Part shown: positions 43,074 to 55,470 of the stretch, piece after piece
Position numbering within the stretch: position 1 is the first letter of the stretch
Layout of the letters: every line of letters starts with the position of its first letter
Source of the DNA: an uncultured Altererythrobacter sp.
Lineage (GTDB): Bacteria > Pseudomonadota > Alphaproteobacteria > Sphingomonadales > Sphingomonadaceae
DNA length: 64,000 nucleotides
NCBI GenBank assembly: GCA_946886565.1
Contig: CAMPIX010000001.1
Span: 1-64,000, forward strand
Direction: 5' to 3'
Notes under the pieces: generated by a model
What the model was told of the DNA's origin: nothing
The model's input: the letters and a program-made list of their open reading frames with translations, nothing else
The model's database searches: none
Program-made: the position numbers and the translations under genes

Positions 43074-43442
43074 GTGCGGTCATCACCACTCCCTAGCGCG
43101 GCTCCTTCGCTTCGGTATGTCCTCATTGGGCTACTGCTGGCGATTGCAGTTCTTTTTGGGAGTGCCGTTGAAGCCAGCGCATGTGCTTCGGAGCCGGTCG
43201 CTGCGGCCGCTGTAGAAGCTTCCATAACCGATGACGGCAACGCTCCTCTGCAAAACGATGCAGACCCTACCGGGGAGCATAAGGCCTGCGCCCATGGCCA
43301 TTGCCATCATGGACAATATGCGCCGCCCGAGCGGGGTGCTGCGCCTATAACGCTGGTGGCTGAGCAGCGTGCCTTATTTCCCGTCGAGATTCGTCGGCCG
43401 GGAGCCGAACCTGCTCGGCTGAAGCGGCCTCCTCGCATCTGA
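43074..43442 (+). CDS. small exported His/Cys-rich protein ahead of czcC
   Basis: A protein of about 122 residues with an N-terminal membrane or signal segment (LRYVLIGLLLAIAVLFGSAVEASA) and a metal-binding-like patch CAHGHCHHGQ near the middle. It ends 63 bases before czcC and probably belongs to the czc operon, perhaps as a periplasmic metal binder. The start is uncertain: TTG 43008 is open but overlaps a promoter-like stretch (CATATAAG near 43058), so GTG 43074 is preferred. No family is recognised with certainty. Confidence 0.65.
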   Translation: MRSSPLPSAAPSLRYVLIGLLLAIAVLFGSAVEASACASEPVAAAAVEASITDDGNAPLQNDADPTGEHKACAHGHCHHGQYAPPERGAAPITLVAEQRALFPVEIRRPGAEPARLKRPPRI

Positions 43443-43505
43443 CATTTCCACGTTGCGCTGCCGTTTGCAGCGCGTCGCAAATGTCAGTCGAGGATTACCA
43501 GCAAC

Positions 43506-44759
43506 ATGACCGTCATAGGTTGGCGAGGCCGCGCGCTCTTGAGCGTGTCGCTCGCCCTCATTTCCACGCCGTCGGTGGCGCAGGATGTCTTAACGCTTGA
43601 CGAGGCGCTACGTCGATCTGGAGTCGAAGCTCCAGCTACGCCGCCCGAGCCAAACCCGCGCATAGTGGGACCGGTCGCGGAAGCCGAGGCTGCTCGCGCC
43701 CTCGTTGACCAAGCCCGTCTGCGCCCGAACCCGGAACTCAGTTTCGAGGCCGAGAACATCGCCGGGACCGGCGCATTCAGCGGCCTGAGTGCAACCGAAT
43801 ACACGCTGTCTGTGGGTCAACGGATCGAGCTGGGCGGCAAGCGTTCGGCGCGCATCCGTTCGGCGCAGGCCGAAGTGGCCGTGGCCGATATCCGAGCGAC
43901 TTTGGCAGTCGCGGATCTCGCCCTCAACGTCCGCGAACGTTACGTCGCGGCTGTCGCCGCCCAAGCGCGTGTCGAACTGGCTCAAGATGTCGTCCAGCGC
44001 AGTCGCGAACTGGCCCGCATTGCCGGGGAGCTTGTGAAGGCCGGCCGCGAACCGCCGCTTCGGTCATTGCGCGCATCCGCCACCCTTGCTGAGGCGGAAG
44101 CGCAACTCGAAGCGGCACAGGCAGCAAGCCTGGCAGCGCGCTCCGCGCTGGGAGCGCTGTGGGGAGCGGACAGTGTGCCGCCCCAGGTTTCCACCAGCTT
44201 TCCCGGCATCATCCCCCCTGCTGCGTTGCTCGCGTCTCGTGATGCGCTCGCTTTACGCCTAGCTTCAGCCGAGCGTGAAGCTGCTCGCGCGGACATTGCG
44301 CGTCAACGGTCTCTGGCAACACCCGATCCGGTGGTCTCCGCCGGCGTCCGCAGATTTGCGGAGAGCGATGACCAGGCGTTTCTGGTCGGGGTCTCCATTC
44401 CCTTGCCTTTCTGGAATCGGAATCAGGGCAACGTTGCCGCCGCGCAATCGCGATTGCGCGCGGCGACCGCGCGGGAGGCGGTCGTGCAGACGGAGTACGA
44501 GCAACAGGTTACGAGCGCACGCGCCGAATACCTGGCGGCCGAGACACGCGAACAGACACTTTCCGAATCCTCGCTGCCGCAAGCGGAGGAAGCGTTGCGG
44601 CTCGTCCGCATCGGATACCGCGCCGGTCGGTTCCCATTAATCGAGGTTCTCAGCGCCGCCGAAGCCCGCGACGGCATTCGCGAAGCGCTGATCCAGGCGC
44701 GCGAAGCTCGGGGGCGCACAGCCGCGCGTCTTCTTCGGCTCGCCGCTCAGGGGGAGTAA
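43506..44759 (+). CDS. czcC: CzcC-like outer-membrane efflux protein
   Basis: A 417-residue TolC-family protein: signal peptide (LLSVSLALISTPSVAQ), then two long coiled-coil repeats with LSVGQRIELGGKRSARIRSAQAEVA and VSIPLPFWNRNQGNVAAAQ, the usual CzcC/CusC patterns. It forms the outer-membrane duct of the RND pump encoded next. Four bases separate it from czcB. Confidence 0.93.
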   Translation: MTVIGWRGRALLSVSLALISTPSVAQDVLTLDEALRRSGVEAPATPPEPNPRIVGPVAEAEAARALVDQARLRPNPELSFEAENIAGTGAFSGLSATEYTLSVGQRIELGGKRSARIRSAQAEVAVADIRATLAVADLALNVRERYVAAVAAQARVELAQDVVQRSRELARIAGELVKAGREPPLRSLRASATLAEAEAQLEAAQAASLAARSALGALWGADSVPPQVSTSFPGIIPPAALLASRDALALRLASAEREAARADIARQRSLATPDPVVSAGVRRFAESDDQAFLVGVSIPLPFWNRNQGNVAAAQSRLRAATAREAVVQTEYEQQVTSARAEYLAAETREQTLSESSLPQAEEALRLVRIGYRAGRFPLIEVLSAAEARDGIREALIQAREARGRTAARLLRLAAQGE

Positions 44760-44763
44760 CTCA

Positions 44764-45901
44764 ATGACACGCAAATCCTATGTAATCATCGCCGGAGCGG
44801 TCCTGCTGGCGCTCGTAGCCTGGCTATTCCTTCGGCCGGAAGCGAGCCAAGCACCCCAACCTGAGGAGCAGGAAGAATCGGCCGAAGCTCCCGAAGGGGT
44901 TGTGCTTCTCTCCAACGACCAAATTCGCGACGCCGGTATTGCAGTGGAAAGGGCGATGCGTGGCGCGGCCCTTGAGCTTGTGTTTCCTGCGACCGTTGCG
45001 GCAGCGCCCACCAGCGTCGCGCGTATCGATGCACGCGCAGCGGGCGTGGTGCGCACCGTCGAAAAGACGCTGGGCGATTATGTCCGGCGCGGGGAAGCAG
45101 TCGCTCGCATTGAAAGCGGCGAGGCAGCGGCGCTGGCAGCGCAGCTCTCGGCCGCCCGAGCGCGGGTAACGGAGCTGTCCGCCGCCTATGAGCGCGAGCG
45201 CCAACTTTTCGACGCCAATGTGACGGCGCGCCAGGAACTGGAGGCGGCGCGAGCCAATCTTTCGGTCGCGCAATCGGAACTCGAACGCGCCCAAGCCGCG
45301 GCTGCCGCCGCGGGCGTTAGCGCGGACGGCCGATCAATAGCCGTTACCAGCCCTCTCGCGGGCCGCGTCACGGCAGCGCCGATCGTGCTGGGCTCCTATG
45401 TCAATGCAGGCGATGAACTATACAGCGTCGTGAACCCGAGCGGGTTGCAAATCGAAGTGGCCGTGCCGGCAGCTGACGCCGGCAGCATTGCCCCCGGCGA
45501 CGAGGCTATCATCACCTTGCCCGGCGGCGGCGAAGCGAACGCCGAAGTTCGTTCCATCACGCCCTCGCTCGATCCGGAGAGCCGCAGCGCCGTGGCGATC
45601 CTGTCGCTACCGCGACCTCTGCCCAACCTACAGCCCGGCGCCTTTGTCCAAGTTCGCATCCGCCCCTCCGGGGAAGTGGATGTGAACCAAATCGCCGTTC
45701 CCGAAGCTGCCGTCCAGGTGCTCGACGATAATGACGTAGTGTTTGTGCGAACCCAGCGCGGATTTCAGGCGCAGCCGGTCGAGATCGGTACGCGATCGGG
45801 AGGCCGGGTCACCATTCTGTCCGGCCTTGAAGCTGGGCAGACGATTGCCACGACCAATGCCTTTCTCCTGAAGGCCGAAATTGAAAAGGAAGAGGCCGAA
45901 C

Positions 45902-45912
<11 letters not shown>
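44764..45912 (+). CDS. czcB: CzcB-like periplasmic adaptor
   Basis: A 382-residue membrane fusion protein: an N-terminal membrane anchor (YVIIAGAVLLALVAWLFLRP), an acidic stretch, a lipoyl domain (RAAGVVRTVEKTLGDYVRRGEAVARIESGEAA), an alpha-helical hairpin and beta-barrel, ending in EEAEHGH, which may bind metal. It links CzcA to CzcC. The 3' end overlaps czcA by 11 bases. Confidence 0.93.
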
Positions 45913-49219
<3,307 letters not shown>

Positions 49220-49241
49220 AGGGATCACGAAGGAGAGTTCG

Positions 49242-49619
49242 ATGTTGCGCGCCACGGAAGTAGACCCCGTCCTCCGCACAGTGACGCGCGGAAAGCTCGA
49301 GGCAACCGACTATGACAATTTCAAACCGTTATTCGAGCACATCGCTACGCAAAAGACGGGACGGGTTCCGATGCTCATCGAACTCGCACCGGACTTTTCC
49401 GGTAGGGATTTCGGCGATTTGTGGCGCGACATAAAGTTTGACGCGAGACGCACGGAGCAATTTGGCCGCATCGCGATCTTAGGCGAGAAGAAGTGGGAGG
49501 AGTGGGGCACAAAGCTGTCTGACCCGCTCTTTCCGTCTGCCGACATGCGCTTCTTTGTCCTTGATCAGCTCAGCGAAGCCGAGTCCTGGGTGCGCGGTGA
49601 GCGAAATGCCAAATCATGA
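49242..49619 (+). CDS. SpoIIAA-like (STAS/SEC14-type) protein
   Basis: A 125-residue protein of the SpoIIAA-like (DUF3478) family: LEATDYDNFKPLFEHIATQKTGRVPMLIELAPDFSGRDFGDLWRDIKFD is diagnostic. Members bind hydrophobic ligands or regulatory partners but have no known role in metal handling. It sits between czcA (22 bases) and the third short CDF gene (ATGA overlap), so it is part of the czc operon. Confidence 0.85.
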   Translation: MLRATEVDPVLRTVTRGKLEATDYDNFKPLFEHIATQKTGRVPMLIELAPDFSGRDFGDLWRDIKFDARRTEQFGRIAILGEKKWEEWGTKLSDPLFPSADMRFFVLDQLSEAESWVRGERNAKS

Positions 49620-50227
49620 GCGAGGCCAACCTTGATCTCGGCTCGGCCGACAAACGCCGGACATTGTGGATCGTCCTCTGGCTCAATGTAGCGATCGCCG
49701 CCGGCTTCTTCGCCGCCGGCTATTTCGCTGACTCCAGTGCGCTCCTAGCCAATGGCCTAGACAACTCGTCGGACGCGATCGTCTATGCCCTTGGTCTGCT
49801 GGCGCTCACACGGTCGCGCAAGTGGAAGCGCGGGGCTGCCCGCTTTTCAGGGATTATGCTGCTGGTCTTCGCCGTTGGAGTGATCCTTGATGCGGTGCGG
49901 CGGTTTGTTGAGGGATCCGATCCGGTCGGCGGCCTCATGATGGCGATGGCGGTGATCGCCGGTGCGGTGAATCTCTGGTGTCTCTACTTGCTCAAGCGCC
50001 TGCAGAATAAGGACGTTAACCTGCGCGCGGCGACGACGTTCAGCTTAAACGATTTTATGTCCAACGGCGGGATCATTCTCGCTGGTCTGGTGGTGATGCT
50101 GACCGGCGCCAACTGGCCCGATCTGGTTGTCGGCATCGCGGTCGCGGGCATCGCCATTTATGGCGGCATCGATATCCTACGCGACGCCCATGAAGATGTG
50201 CACGAGGAGCGGGGAGACAGGCATTGA
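49616..50227 (+). CDS. short CDF-like cation transporter 3
   Basis: A 203-residue protein like the other two short CDF proteins: six membrane segments, NGLDNSSDAI (DxxxD) in helix 2, SLNDFMSNGG (DxxxN) in helix 5, and only a short acidic, His-containing tail (DVHEERGDRH). It lacks the N-terminal Cys motif. Translationally coupled to the SpoIIAA-like gene before it and to czcD after it. Confidence 0.83.
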   Translation: MSEANLDLGSADKRRTLWIVLWLNVAIAAGFFAAGYFADSSALLANGLDNSSDAIVYALGLLALTRSRKWKRGAARFSGIMLLVFAVGVILDAVRRFVEGSDPVGGLMMAMAVIAGAVNLWCLYLLKRLQNKDVNLRAATTFSLNDFMSNGGIILAGLVVMLTGANWPDLVVGIAVAGIAIYGGIDILRDAHEDVHEERGDRH

Positions 50228-51168
50228 GCGCAGGCCACAATCACGGAACCGGGGAGATGAGCGACCGCCGTCTGGTCGCGGCGGTCTTCCTAAACGTAGC
50301 GCTTACCTTCGCGCAGATCATCGGCGGAGTCGTCTCCGGCTCGCTCGCTCTCATTGCGGATGCGCTTCATAATTTCAGCGACGCCGCCTCACTCGGGATT
50401 GCGCTGTTCGCCCGTAAGGTCGGGCGACGGTCCGCCGACAAGTTAATGACCTTCGGCTATGCACGCGCGGAGCTGGTCGCGGCGCTGATTAATCTCACCA
50501 CCTTGCTTCTCATCGGCTTCTATCTTCTGATTGAAGCGATCAACCGGTTCGCCGACCCGCAGCCTATCGAAGGATGGACGGTGATCGGGGTGGCGGGAGT
50601 TGCTCTTATCATCGACATTGTCACGGCTGTCATGGTTTACGCCGGAACCAAGGACAGCCTCAATATGAAGGCCGCGTTTTTACACAACGTCTCCGACGCG
50701 CTTGCGTCGGTCGGTGTGATCATCGCCGGCGTTCTCATCCTGCTCTACGATTTGTACATTGCTGACCTGATGATTACGATCATCATTGCGGCCTACGTGA
50801 TCTATCAAGGCATTTTTCTGATGCCGAAGACAGTGCGGCTCCTGATGGGTGCTGTGCCTGACGAAGTTGAATTCGATCGTATCGTTTGGAAATTGCGATC
50901 TTCCAGCGGCGTTAAAGCAGTCCATCACGTCCATGTGTGGAGTCTCAGCGAACACCAGAGTGCATTGGAAGCGCATCTTGTGCCGAGCGAGCAGTCACTC
51001 GAAAAATTCGAACAGATCAAGGCCTCGGTGCGCGAGATGCTGAAACGAGAGTTCGCGATCGAGCATGCGACATTGGAGGCGTGTTTGGAATACGCGTGCG
51101 ACAATGATCTTCTTCCTCCTCACGGCGTCGAGCCGTCAGAGAGTCATCGACATGACGACGAACACTGA
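50224..51168 (+). CDS. czcD: CzcD/ZitB-type cation diffusion facilitator
   Basis: A 314-residue CDF transporter of the zinc type: His-rich N-terminus (SAGHNHGTGE), HNFSD in helix 2 and HNVSD in helix 5 (both HxxxD), and a full C-terminal cytoplasmic domain (VHHVHVWSLSEHQSALEAHLVP) with a His/Asp-rich end (SHRHDDEH). It exports Zn, Co or Cd from the cytoplasm. The TTG start overlaps the previous stop (TTGA). Confidence 0.92.
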   Translation: MSAGHNHGTGEMSDRRLVAAVFLNVALTFAQIIGGVVSGSLALIADALHNFSDAASLGIALFARKVGRRSADKLMTFGYARAELVAALINLTTLLLIGFYLLIEAINRFADPQPIEGWTVIGVAGVALIIDIVTAVMVYAGTKDSLNMKAAFLHNVSDALASVGVIIAGVLILLYDLYIADLMITIIIAAYVIYQGIFLMPKTVRLLMGAVPDEVEFDRIVWKLRSSSGVKAVHHVHVWSLSEHQSALEAHLVPSEQSLEKFEQIKASVREMLKREFAIEHATLEACLEYACDNDLLPPHGVEPSESHRHDDEH

Positions 51169-51678
51169 AAACGATCAGATTTCACCTGCAACGTGAGGCC
51201 TGTATGGCTGCCTTCGGCATTCCGCCCGTTAGCAGAACTAAAGGAGCCATGCGGTCCCAAACTCTGCAAACGGTTGTCGAAGCGGGCGAACCCGATGGGC
51301 CGGATCGGTCGAGCTTATGCATTCGGCAGCATAGACCGGGCGGGCCGAAATCCGTGCCGAGTTGGAAGGTCGAGCACGTGAGCGCATCGCTTCGCGCTGT
51401 TTCATCACCTTTAATGGGATTGGGACCGCTCTGCCTTGGCCGCCACCGTATATCATCGGGCGCGTTCGGCAGCGCTGATTGGCTGGTCTCGTCGGCCGCA
51501 TGGCCGCATCGACCAGCGCGCGTCCTCAAGCGCGTTTCTCAACTTCTGGGGCCGTCGGACACCATGATCATATGCGTGAGCACCGCGCAGGCTCAACCAA
51601 CGGTCAGCGGACCCGACAAATCATCGGTTTTCGCCGATGGGTGTTGACCCCGCCCTATTGATCGGTAAAAGACGATGA
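51169..51678. other. gene-free region between the czc and ars operons
   Basis: About 510 bases without a convincing gene. A hairpin CATCGG-ttttcg-CCGATG (51622-51639) and a promoter-like TTGACC...TAAAAG pair (51644-51649, 51666-51671) lie at the right end ahead of arsR. A minus-strand open frame of 115 codons (51182-51529) has no recognisable family and no ribosome site; it could be decayed DNA. Confidence 0.55.
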
Positions 51679-52008
51679 ATGGAATCGGATGAAGCCTTGG
51701 CCGCGTTGGCGGCACTGTCGCACCCTACGCGGCTCGACACCTTCCGGCATCTCGTCAAAGCGGAACCGGAGGGCCTCTCTACGGGACAGCTCGTCGCTGC
51801 TTCCGCGTTGAGCCAGAGCACGCTGTCGACTCATCTGGCTGTTCTCGTCGCGGCCGAACTGGTCGTCGCGGAAAAGCGCGGGCGGCAGATGATCCAACGG
51901 GCCAATATCGACCGGCTGCGGGCGCTGATGCTCTTCCTCGCCAAGGATTGCTGCCAGGGACGCGCCGAGCTGTGCGAGCCGCTCGCGGCCGAACTTGCCT
52001 GCTGCTGA
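51679..52008 (+). CDS. arsR: ArsR-family arsenic repressor
   Basis: A 109-residue ArsR/SmtB winged-helix protein (ALAALSHPTRLDTFRHLVKAEPEGL, then ASALSQSTLSTHLAVLVAAELV). The C-terminal KDCCQGRAELC offers the cysteines for arsenite binding. It should repress arsR-arsC-acr3-arsH. The TAAAAG hexamer ends eight bases before the ATG, so the transcript may be nearly leaderless. Confidence 0.93.
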   Translation: MESDEALAALAALSHPTRLDTFRHLVKAEPEGLSTGQLVAASALSQSTLSTHLAVLVAAELVVAEKRGRQMIQRANIDRLRALMLFLAKDCCQGRAELCEPLAAELACC

Positions 52009-52020
52009 AGGAGACGCGGC

Positions 52021-52452
52021 GTGAATTCGATAGACGTGATCATCTACCACAATCCCGACTGCGGCACCTCGCGCAACACACTGGCGATGATCCGCAACGC
52101 CGGCATCGAACCACATGTCGTCGAGTATCTCAAAACGCCGCCGTCGCGCCCCATGCTCGTTCAACTGCTCGAGCGCGGCGGCCTGACGCCCCGCGTCCTG
52201 CTTCGCGAGAAGGGAACGCCCTACGCCGATCTGGGGCTTGGCGACGAGAGCCTTTCCGATGAAGCGCTGATCGACGCGATGATGGATCATCCGGTGTTGA
52301 TCAACCGGCCGCTGGTGGTGACGCCGCTCGGCGTGCGACTGTGCCGCCCGTCCGAAGCCGTGCTCGACATTCTCCCTGCAGCGCAACGTGGCGCATTCGC
52401 GAAGGAGGACGGTGAGCAGGTCGTCGATGCCGCCGGGTACCGGGTTTCGTAG
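52021..52452 (+). CDS. arsC: arsenate reductase ArsC (glutaredoxin-linked type)
   Basis: A 143-residue ArsC of the E. coli plasmid type: catalytic Cys in NPDCGTSRNTLAMIRNAG near residue 14, LTPRVLLREKGTPY and the NRPLVVTPLGVRLCRPSE segment with the arsenate-binding arginines. It reduces As(V) to As(III) using glutathione and glutaredoxin. GTG start; one base separates its stop from acr3. Confidence 0.94.
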   Translation: MNSIDVIIYHNPDCGTSRNTLAMIRNAGIEPHVVEYLKTPPSRPMLVQLLERGGLTPRVLLREKGTPYADLGLGDESLSDEALIDAMMDHPVLINRPLVVTPLGVRLCRPSEAVLDILPAAQRGAFAKEDGEQVVDAAGYRVS

Positions 52453-52453
52453 G

Positions 52454-53524
52454 ATGGCGAGCAGCGCCCCCGCGCTCGAGGCATCGCGCCCCGGCATCGG
52501 CTTCTTCGAACGCTGGCTCACGCTCTGGGTGGCCCTTTGCATCGTAGCTGGGATCGCGCTCGGCGCCTGGCTTCCGGGCATGTTCGCCACGATCGCCGCG
52601 GCGGAGGTCGCGCGCGTCAATCTGGTGGTAGCGGTCCTGATCTGGCTGATGATCATCCCGATGCTGCTGAAGATCGACTTCGGCGCTCTCGGGAGCGTCC
52701 GCCAGCACTGGAAGGGCGTGGGCGTGACGCTGTTCATCAATTGGGCGGTGAAGCCCTTTTCGATGGCGCTGCTCGGCACGGTCTTCCTCGGCTGGCTCTT
52801 CGCGCCGCTGCTGCCCGAGGCGCCGTCTGGCTATATCGCGGGCCTGATCCTGCTGGCCGCGGCGCCCTGCACGGCGATGGTGTTCGTGTGGTCGAACCTG
52901 TGCGACGGCGAGCCGAACTACACGCTGTCGCAAGTCGCGCTGAACGACGTGGTGATGATCTTCGCCTTCGCGCCGCTCGTTGGTCTCCTGCTCGGCGTCG
53001 CCTCGATCACGGTTCCGTGGGAAACGCTGCTGATCTCGGTCGTGCTTTACATCGTGGTTCCGGTGATCGTCGCGCAACTGATCCGGCGCGCGGTGCTTGC
53101 GCAGGGCGGCCAGCCGGCGCTCGACCGTGTGCTGACCCGGCTCGGACCGATCTCGCTCGCATCGTTGCTGACGACGCTGGTGCTGCTGTTCGGATTTCAG
53201 GGCGAGCAGATTCTGGCGCGGCCGCTCGTCATCGCGCTCATCGCCGTGCCGATCCTGATCCAGGTCTATTTCAACGCGGGCCTCGCCTATTGGCTGAGCC
53301 GCCGCTTCGGCGTCGCCTGGTGCGTCGCCGCGCCTGCGGCGCTGATCGGCGCCTCCAACTTCTTCGAACTCGCCGTCGCCGCCGCCATTTCGCTGTTCGG
53401 CCTCGACAGTGCGGCTGCGCTGGCGACGGTCGTCGGCGTGCTGGTGGAGGTGCCGGTCATGCTCTCTGTGGTCGCGATCGTGAAGCGCTCGCGCGGCTGG
53501 TACGAGCGGGGAGCCGGCGCATGA
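52454..53524 (+). CDS. acr3: arsenite efflux permease Acr3
   Basis: A 356-residue permease with ten membrane segments. The conserved Cys is in [19 protein letters not shown] near residue 138, and GLNFFE-like [18 protein letters not shown] near 300 completes the family signature. It exports arsenite. The ATG at 52454 comes right after arsC; the stop overlaps arsH by four bases. Confidence 0.94.
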   Translation: MASSAPALEASRPGIGFFERWLTLWVALCIVAGIALGAWLPGMFATIAAAEVARVNLVVAVLIWLMIIPMLLKIDFGALGSVRQHWKGVGVTLFINWAVKPFSMALLGTVFLGWLFAPLLPEAPSGYIAGLILLAAAPCTAMVFVWSNLCDGEPNYTLSQVALNDVVMIFAFAPLVGLLLGVASITVPWETLLISVVLYIVVPVIVAQLIRRAVLAQGGQPALDRVLTRLGPISLASLLTTLVLLFGFQGEQILARPLVIALIAVPILIQVYFNAGLAYWLSRRFGVAWCVAAPAALIGASNFFELAVAAAISLFGLDSAAALATVVGVLVEVPVMLSVVAIVKRSRGWYERGAGA

Positions 53525-54267
53525 GCCGCCTGCGCCCGCTCGCCGAGCCGAACTTTCTTCCGGCGCTGGATCCGTCCTTCGCTCACCGCCGTCCCGCGTC
53601 GGGCATCGGTGACGATCAGCCGCCGCCGCGCATCCTCCTGCTGTACGGCTCGTTGCGCGAGCGGTCCTACTCACGCCTCGCGGTCGAGGAAGCGGCCCGC
53701 CTTCTTCGCTTCTTCGGCGCCGAAACGCGCATCTTCGATCCGTCGGATCTCCCGCTCCCGGACCAGATCGAGGGTGACGACCATCCGGCCGTTACCGAAC
53801 TTCGCGAACATTCAATGTGGTCGGAAGGTCAGGTCTGGTGCAGCCCCGAGCGTCACGGCCAGATCAGCGGCATCATGAAGACGCAGATCGATCACCTGCC
53901 GCTCAACATGGGCGGCATGCGCCCGACACAGGGGCGAACGCTGGCCGTGATGCAGGTTTCAGGCGGCTCGCAATCGTTCAACGCGGTGAACACGCTGCGC
54001 CTGCTTGGGCGCTGGATGCGGATGTTCACCATCCCCAACCAATCCTCGGTTGCCAAGGCTTTCCAGGAGTTCGACGAGACGGGACGCATGAAGCCGTCGA
54101 GCTATTACGACCGGATCGCCGACGTGATGGAGGAGCTGGTGCGGTTCACCGTGCTGATGCGGCCTCACGCGGACCAGCTCGTGGACCGCTATTCGGAGCG
54201 CAAGCAAGCGGGACGTGCCGTGGATGCAGGGGCCGACCTGTCCAGCATCGCGATCAGCGGCCGGTGA
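53521..54267 (+). CDS. arsH: ArsH NADPH-FMN reductase
   Basis: A 248-residue flavoprotein with the FMN-binding [23 protein letters not shown] near residue 40 and the ArsH signatures [19 protein letters not shown] and [25 protein letters not shown]. ArsH oxidises organic trivalent arsenicals and reduces quinones or metals in other members. Last gene of the ars operon. Confidence 0.94.
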   Translation: MSRLRPLAEPNFLPALDPSFAHRRPASGIGDDQPPPRILLLYGSLRERSYSRLAVEEAARLLRFFGAETRIFDPSDLPLPDQIEGDDHPAVTELREHSMWSEGQVWCSPERHGQISGIMKTQIDHLPLNMGGMRPTQGRTLAVMQVSGGSQSFNAVNTLRLLGRWMRMFTIPNQSSVAKAFQEFDETGRMKPSSYYDRIADVMEELVRFTVLMRPHADQLVDRYSERKQAGRAVDAGADLSSIAISGR

Positions 54268-54288
54268 CTTCGCTTCGATATTCGCACT

Positions 54289-54885
54289 TCATTTCGGCGC
54301 GGCCAAACTACGAAAGGTGATCGACCAGCGCGTCGCTGGCAGGGCGGCGATGCTGTGTTCCCATGAATGCCGTGCTTCACCGCTCAGATGATAGATTGAG
54401 CGCGGCGCGAGGGTAGCCGATGTGCGTTGGAATCCCGCCGTGATACGGCGGCGGAAGCGCACCGCGGCCGGTGTGCCAAGCGAAATGCCGACCACATGCT
54501 CGAACACCGGGCGGTCGCGATGCCAGCCGATCCCGACCCCGGCATCGTAGCGGATAAGCAGGGCCTGGACGAGTTCGGCGGCGTTCAGGTCGGCGAACCG
54601 CGCCGCCCGCGCCTTCAGCGGCTCCAGCCATTCAGGAATCGGCTCGGCCGGGGCGAACCGGCCGGTCTCGAAATCGTAGCGCCAGCCATATGAGTTGGTC
54701 AGCCGCTTGCCGGTCCATTGCTGAAAGCGAAACGGGCTGAGCTGCGCTCCGTCTATCCGAGCGACAAGCTCGCGCTCCTCGGCTTCGGAGATCAGCGCAT
54801 TACGATATGCCAGCCCCGGCAGGACGGGCGTGCCGAACAGATCGGCCTGGGTTTCGCCGCCAGCAACGCGGACGTGCATGTTCAT
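54289..54885 (-). CDS. alkB: AlkB-like 2-oxoglutarate-dependent dioxygenase
   Basis: A 198-residue dioxygenase. It has the substrate-side YGWRYDFETGRFAPAEPIPEWLEPL, the iron HxD in WHRDRPVFEHVVGISLG near residue 124 and the C-terminal Arg in RWSITFRSL. AlkB proteins remove methyl groups from damaged DNA or RNA bases. It follows the Cys-less SRAP gene (14 bases apart), so it would be induced by the same LexA-controlled promoter. Confidence 0.88.
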   Translation of the reverse strand: MNMHVRVAGGETQADLFGTPVLPGLAYRNALISEAEERELVARIDGAQLSPFRFQQWTGKRLTNSYGWRYDFETGRFAPAEPIPEWLEPLKARAARFADLNAAELVQALLIRYDAGVGIGWHRDRPVFEHVVGISLGTPAAVRFRRRITAGFQRTSATLAPRSIYHLSGEARHSWEHSIAALPATRWSITFRSLAAPK

Positions 54886-54899
54886 GTCCGAACGCGCCT

Positions 54900-55421
54900 T
54901 CAGAAGGCCAGCATCGGTTGACGCGCGTCGGCGCCGATCTCTTCAACGCAAAAGGTCCGGGCAGGCGGTGTCTCCAGTAGATCGGTCTCCGGGACCGCCG
55001 TGTCGAGCCAGTGCATCACCTGCCGCCGATGGATGATCGCGCCGTGCCGCTCCTGATAGCGTGCGACCTCGGGATTCGCCGCGACGGTGACGATCCGGTA
55101 GCAGTGCGGCCATTCGCCCATCGCGGACTCCCATATGGCGGCCAGGTAGAAGAAGTTGCCGCCCTCGAGCGTCACGCGATAGCGCTTATCGCCCACGGTC
55201 ATCAGGAACTCGGAAGCCGGAACCAGGCAGCGGTGGCTCGGAAAAGACCTTCCTTCCGAGCGGATAAAGCGAAACGATGCGCCGTCGCCGAATCGCGGAT
55301 TGGAACCCCAGGCCGCCTCGACCATCTCAATCTCTTGAGCGTCGTCCGGATTGCGCCGGATGATGGCGCGGCGGGCCCCAAGCGGCGTATCGGAATCGAA
55401 AGGCGTTGGCGTCGAGTCCAT
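54900..55421 (-). CDS. SRAP-domain protein lacking the catalytic cysteine
   Basis: A 173-residue SRAP (SOS response-associated peptidase, YedK/HMCES-like) protein. It has RCLVPASEFLMT (the Glu motif), YLAAIWES and HGAIIHRRQVMHWLD (the His motif), but no Met-Cys start, so the Cys2 that forms the DNA-protein crosslink at abasic sites is missing. A start at 55478 is possible and also lacks Cys2. The ATG at 55421 lies six bases from the LexA box, implying a short or leaderless transcript. Confidence 0.82.
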   Translation of the reverse strand: MDSTPTPFDSDTPLGARRAIIRRNPDDAQEIEMVEAAWGSNPRFGDGASFRFIRSEGRSFPSHRCLVPASEFLMTVGDKRYRVTLEGGNFFYLAAIWESAMGEWPHCYRIVTVAANPEVARYQERHGAIIHRRQVMHWLDTAVPETDLLETPPARTFCVEEIGADARQPMLAF

Positions 55422-55426
55422 GACCG

Positions 55427-55441
55427 GAACATAATGGGAAC
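55427..55441. promoter_or_regulatory. LexA (SOS) box between divergent SRAP genes
   Basis: GAAC-ATAATGG-GAAC is a perfect copy of the alphaproteobacterial LexA site (GTTC-N7-GTTC on the other strand). It overlaps a CATAAT minus-10 hexamer (55430-55435) of the rightward promoter, with TTGGCG 18 bases ahead. Bound LexA should block both directions until DNA damage. Confidence 0.85.
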
Positions 55442-55470
55442 GAGAGTGAGTCGCAAGGAGGCGTTGAAGC

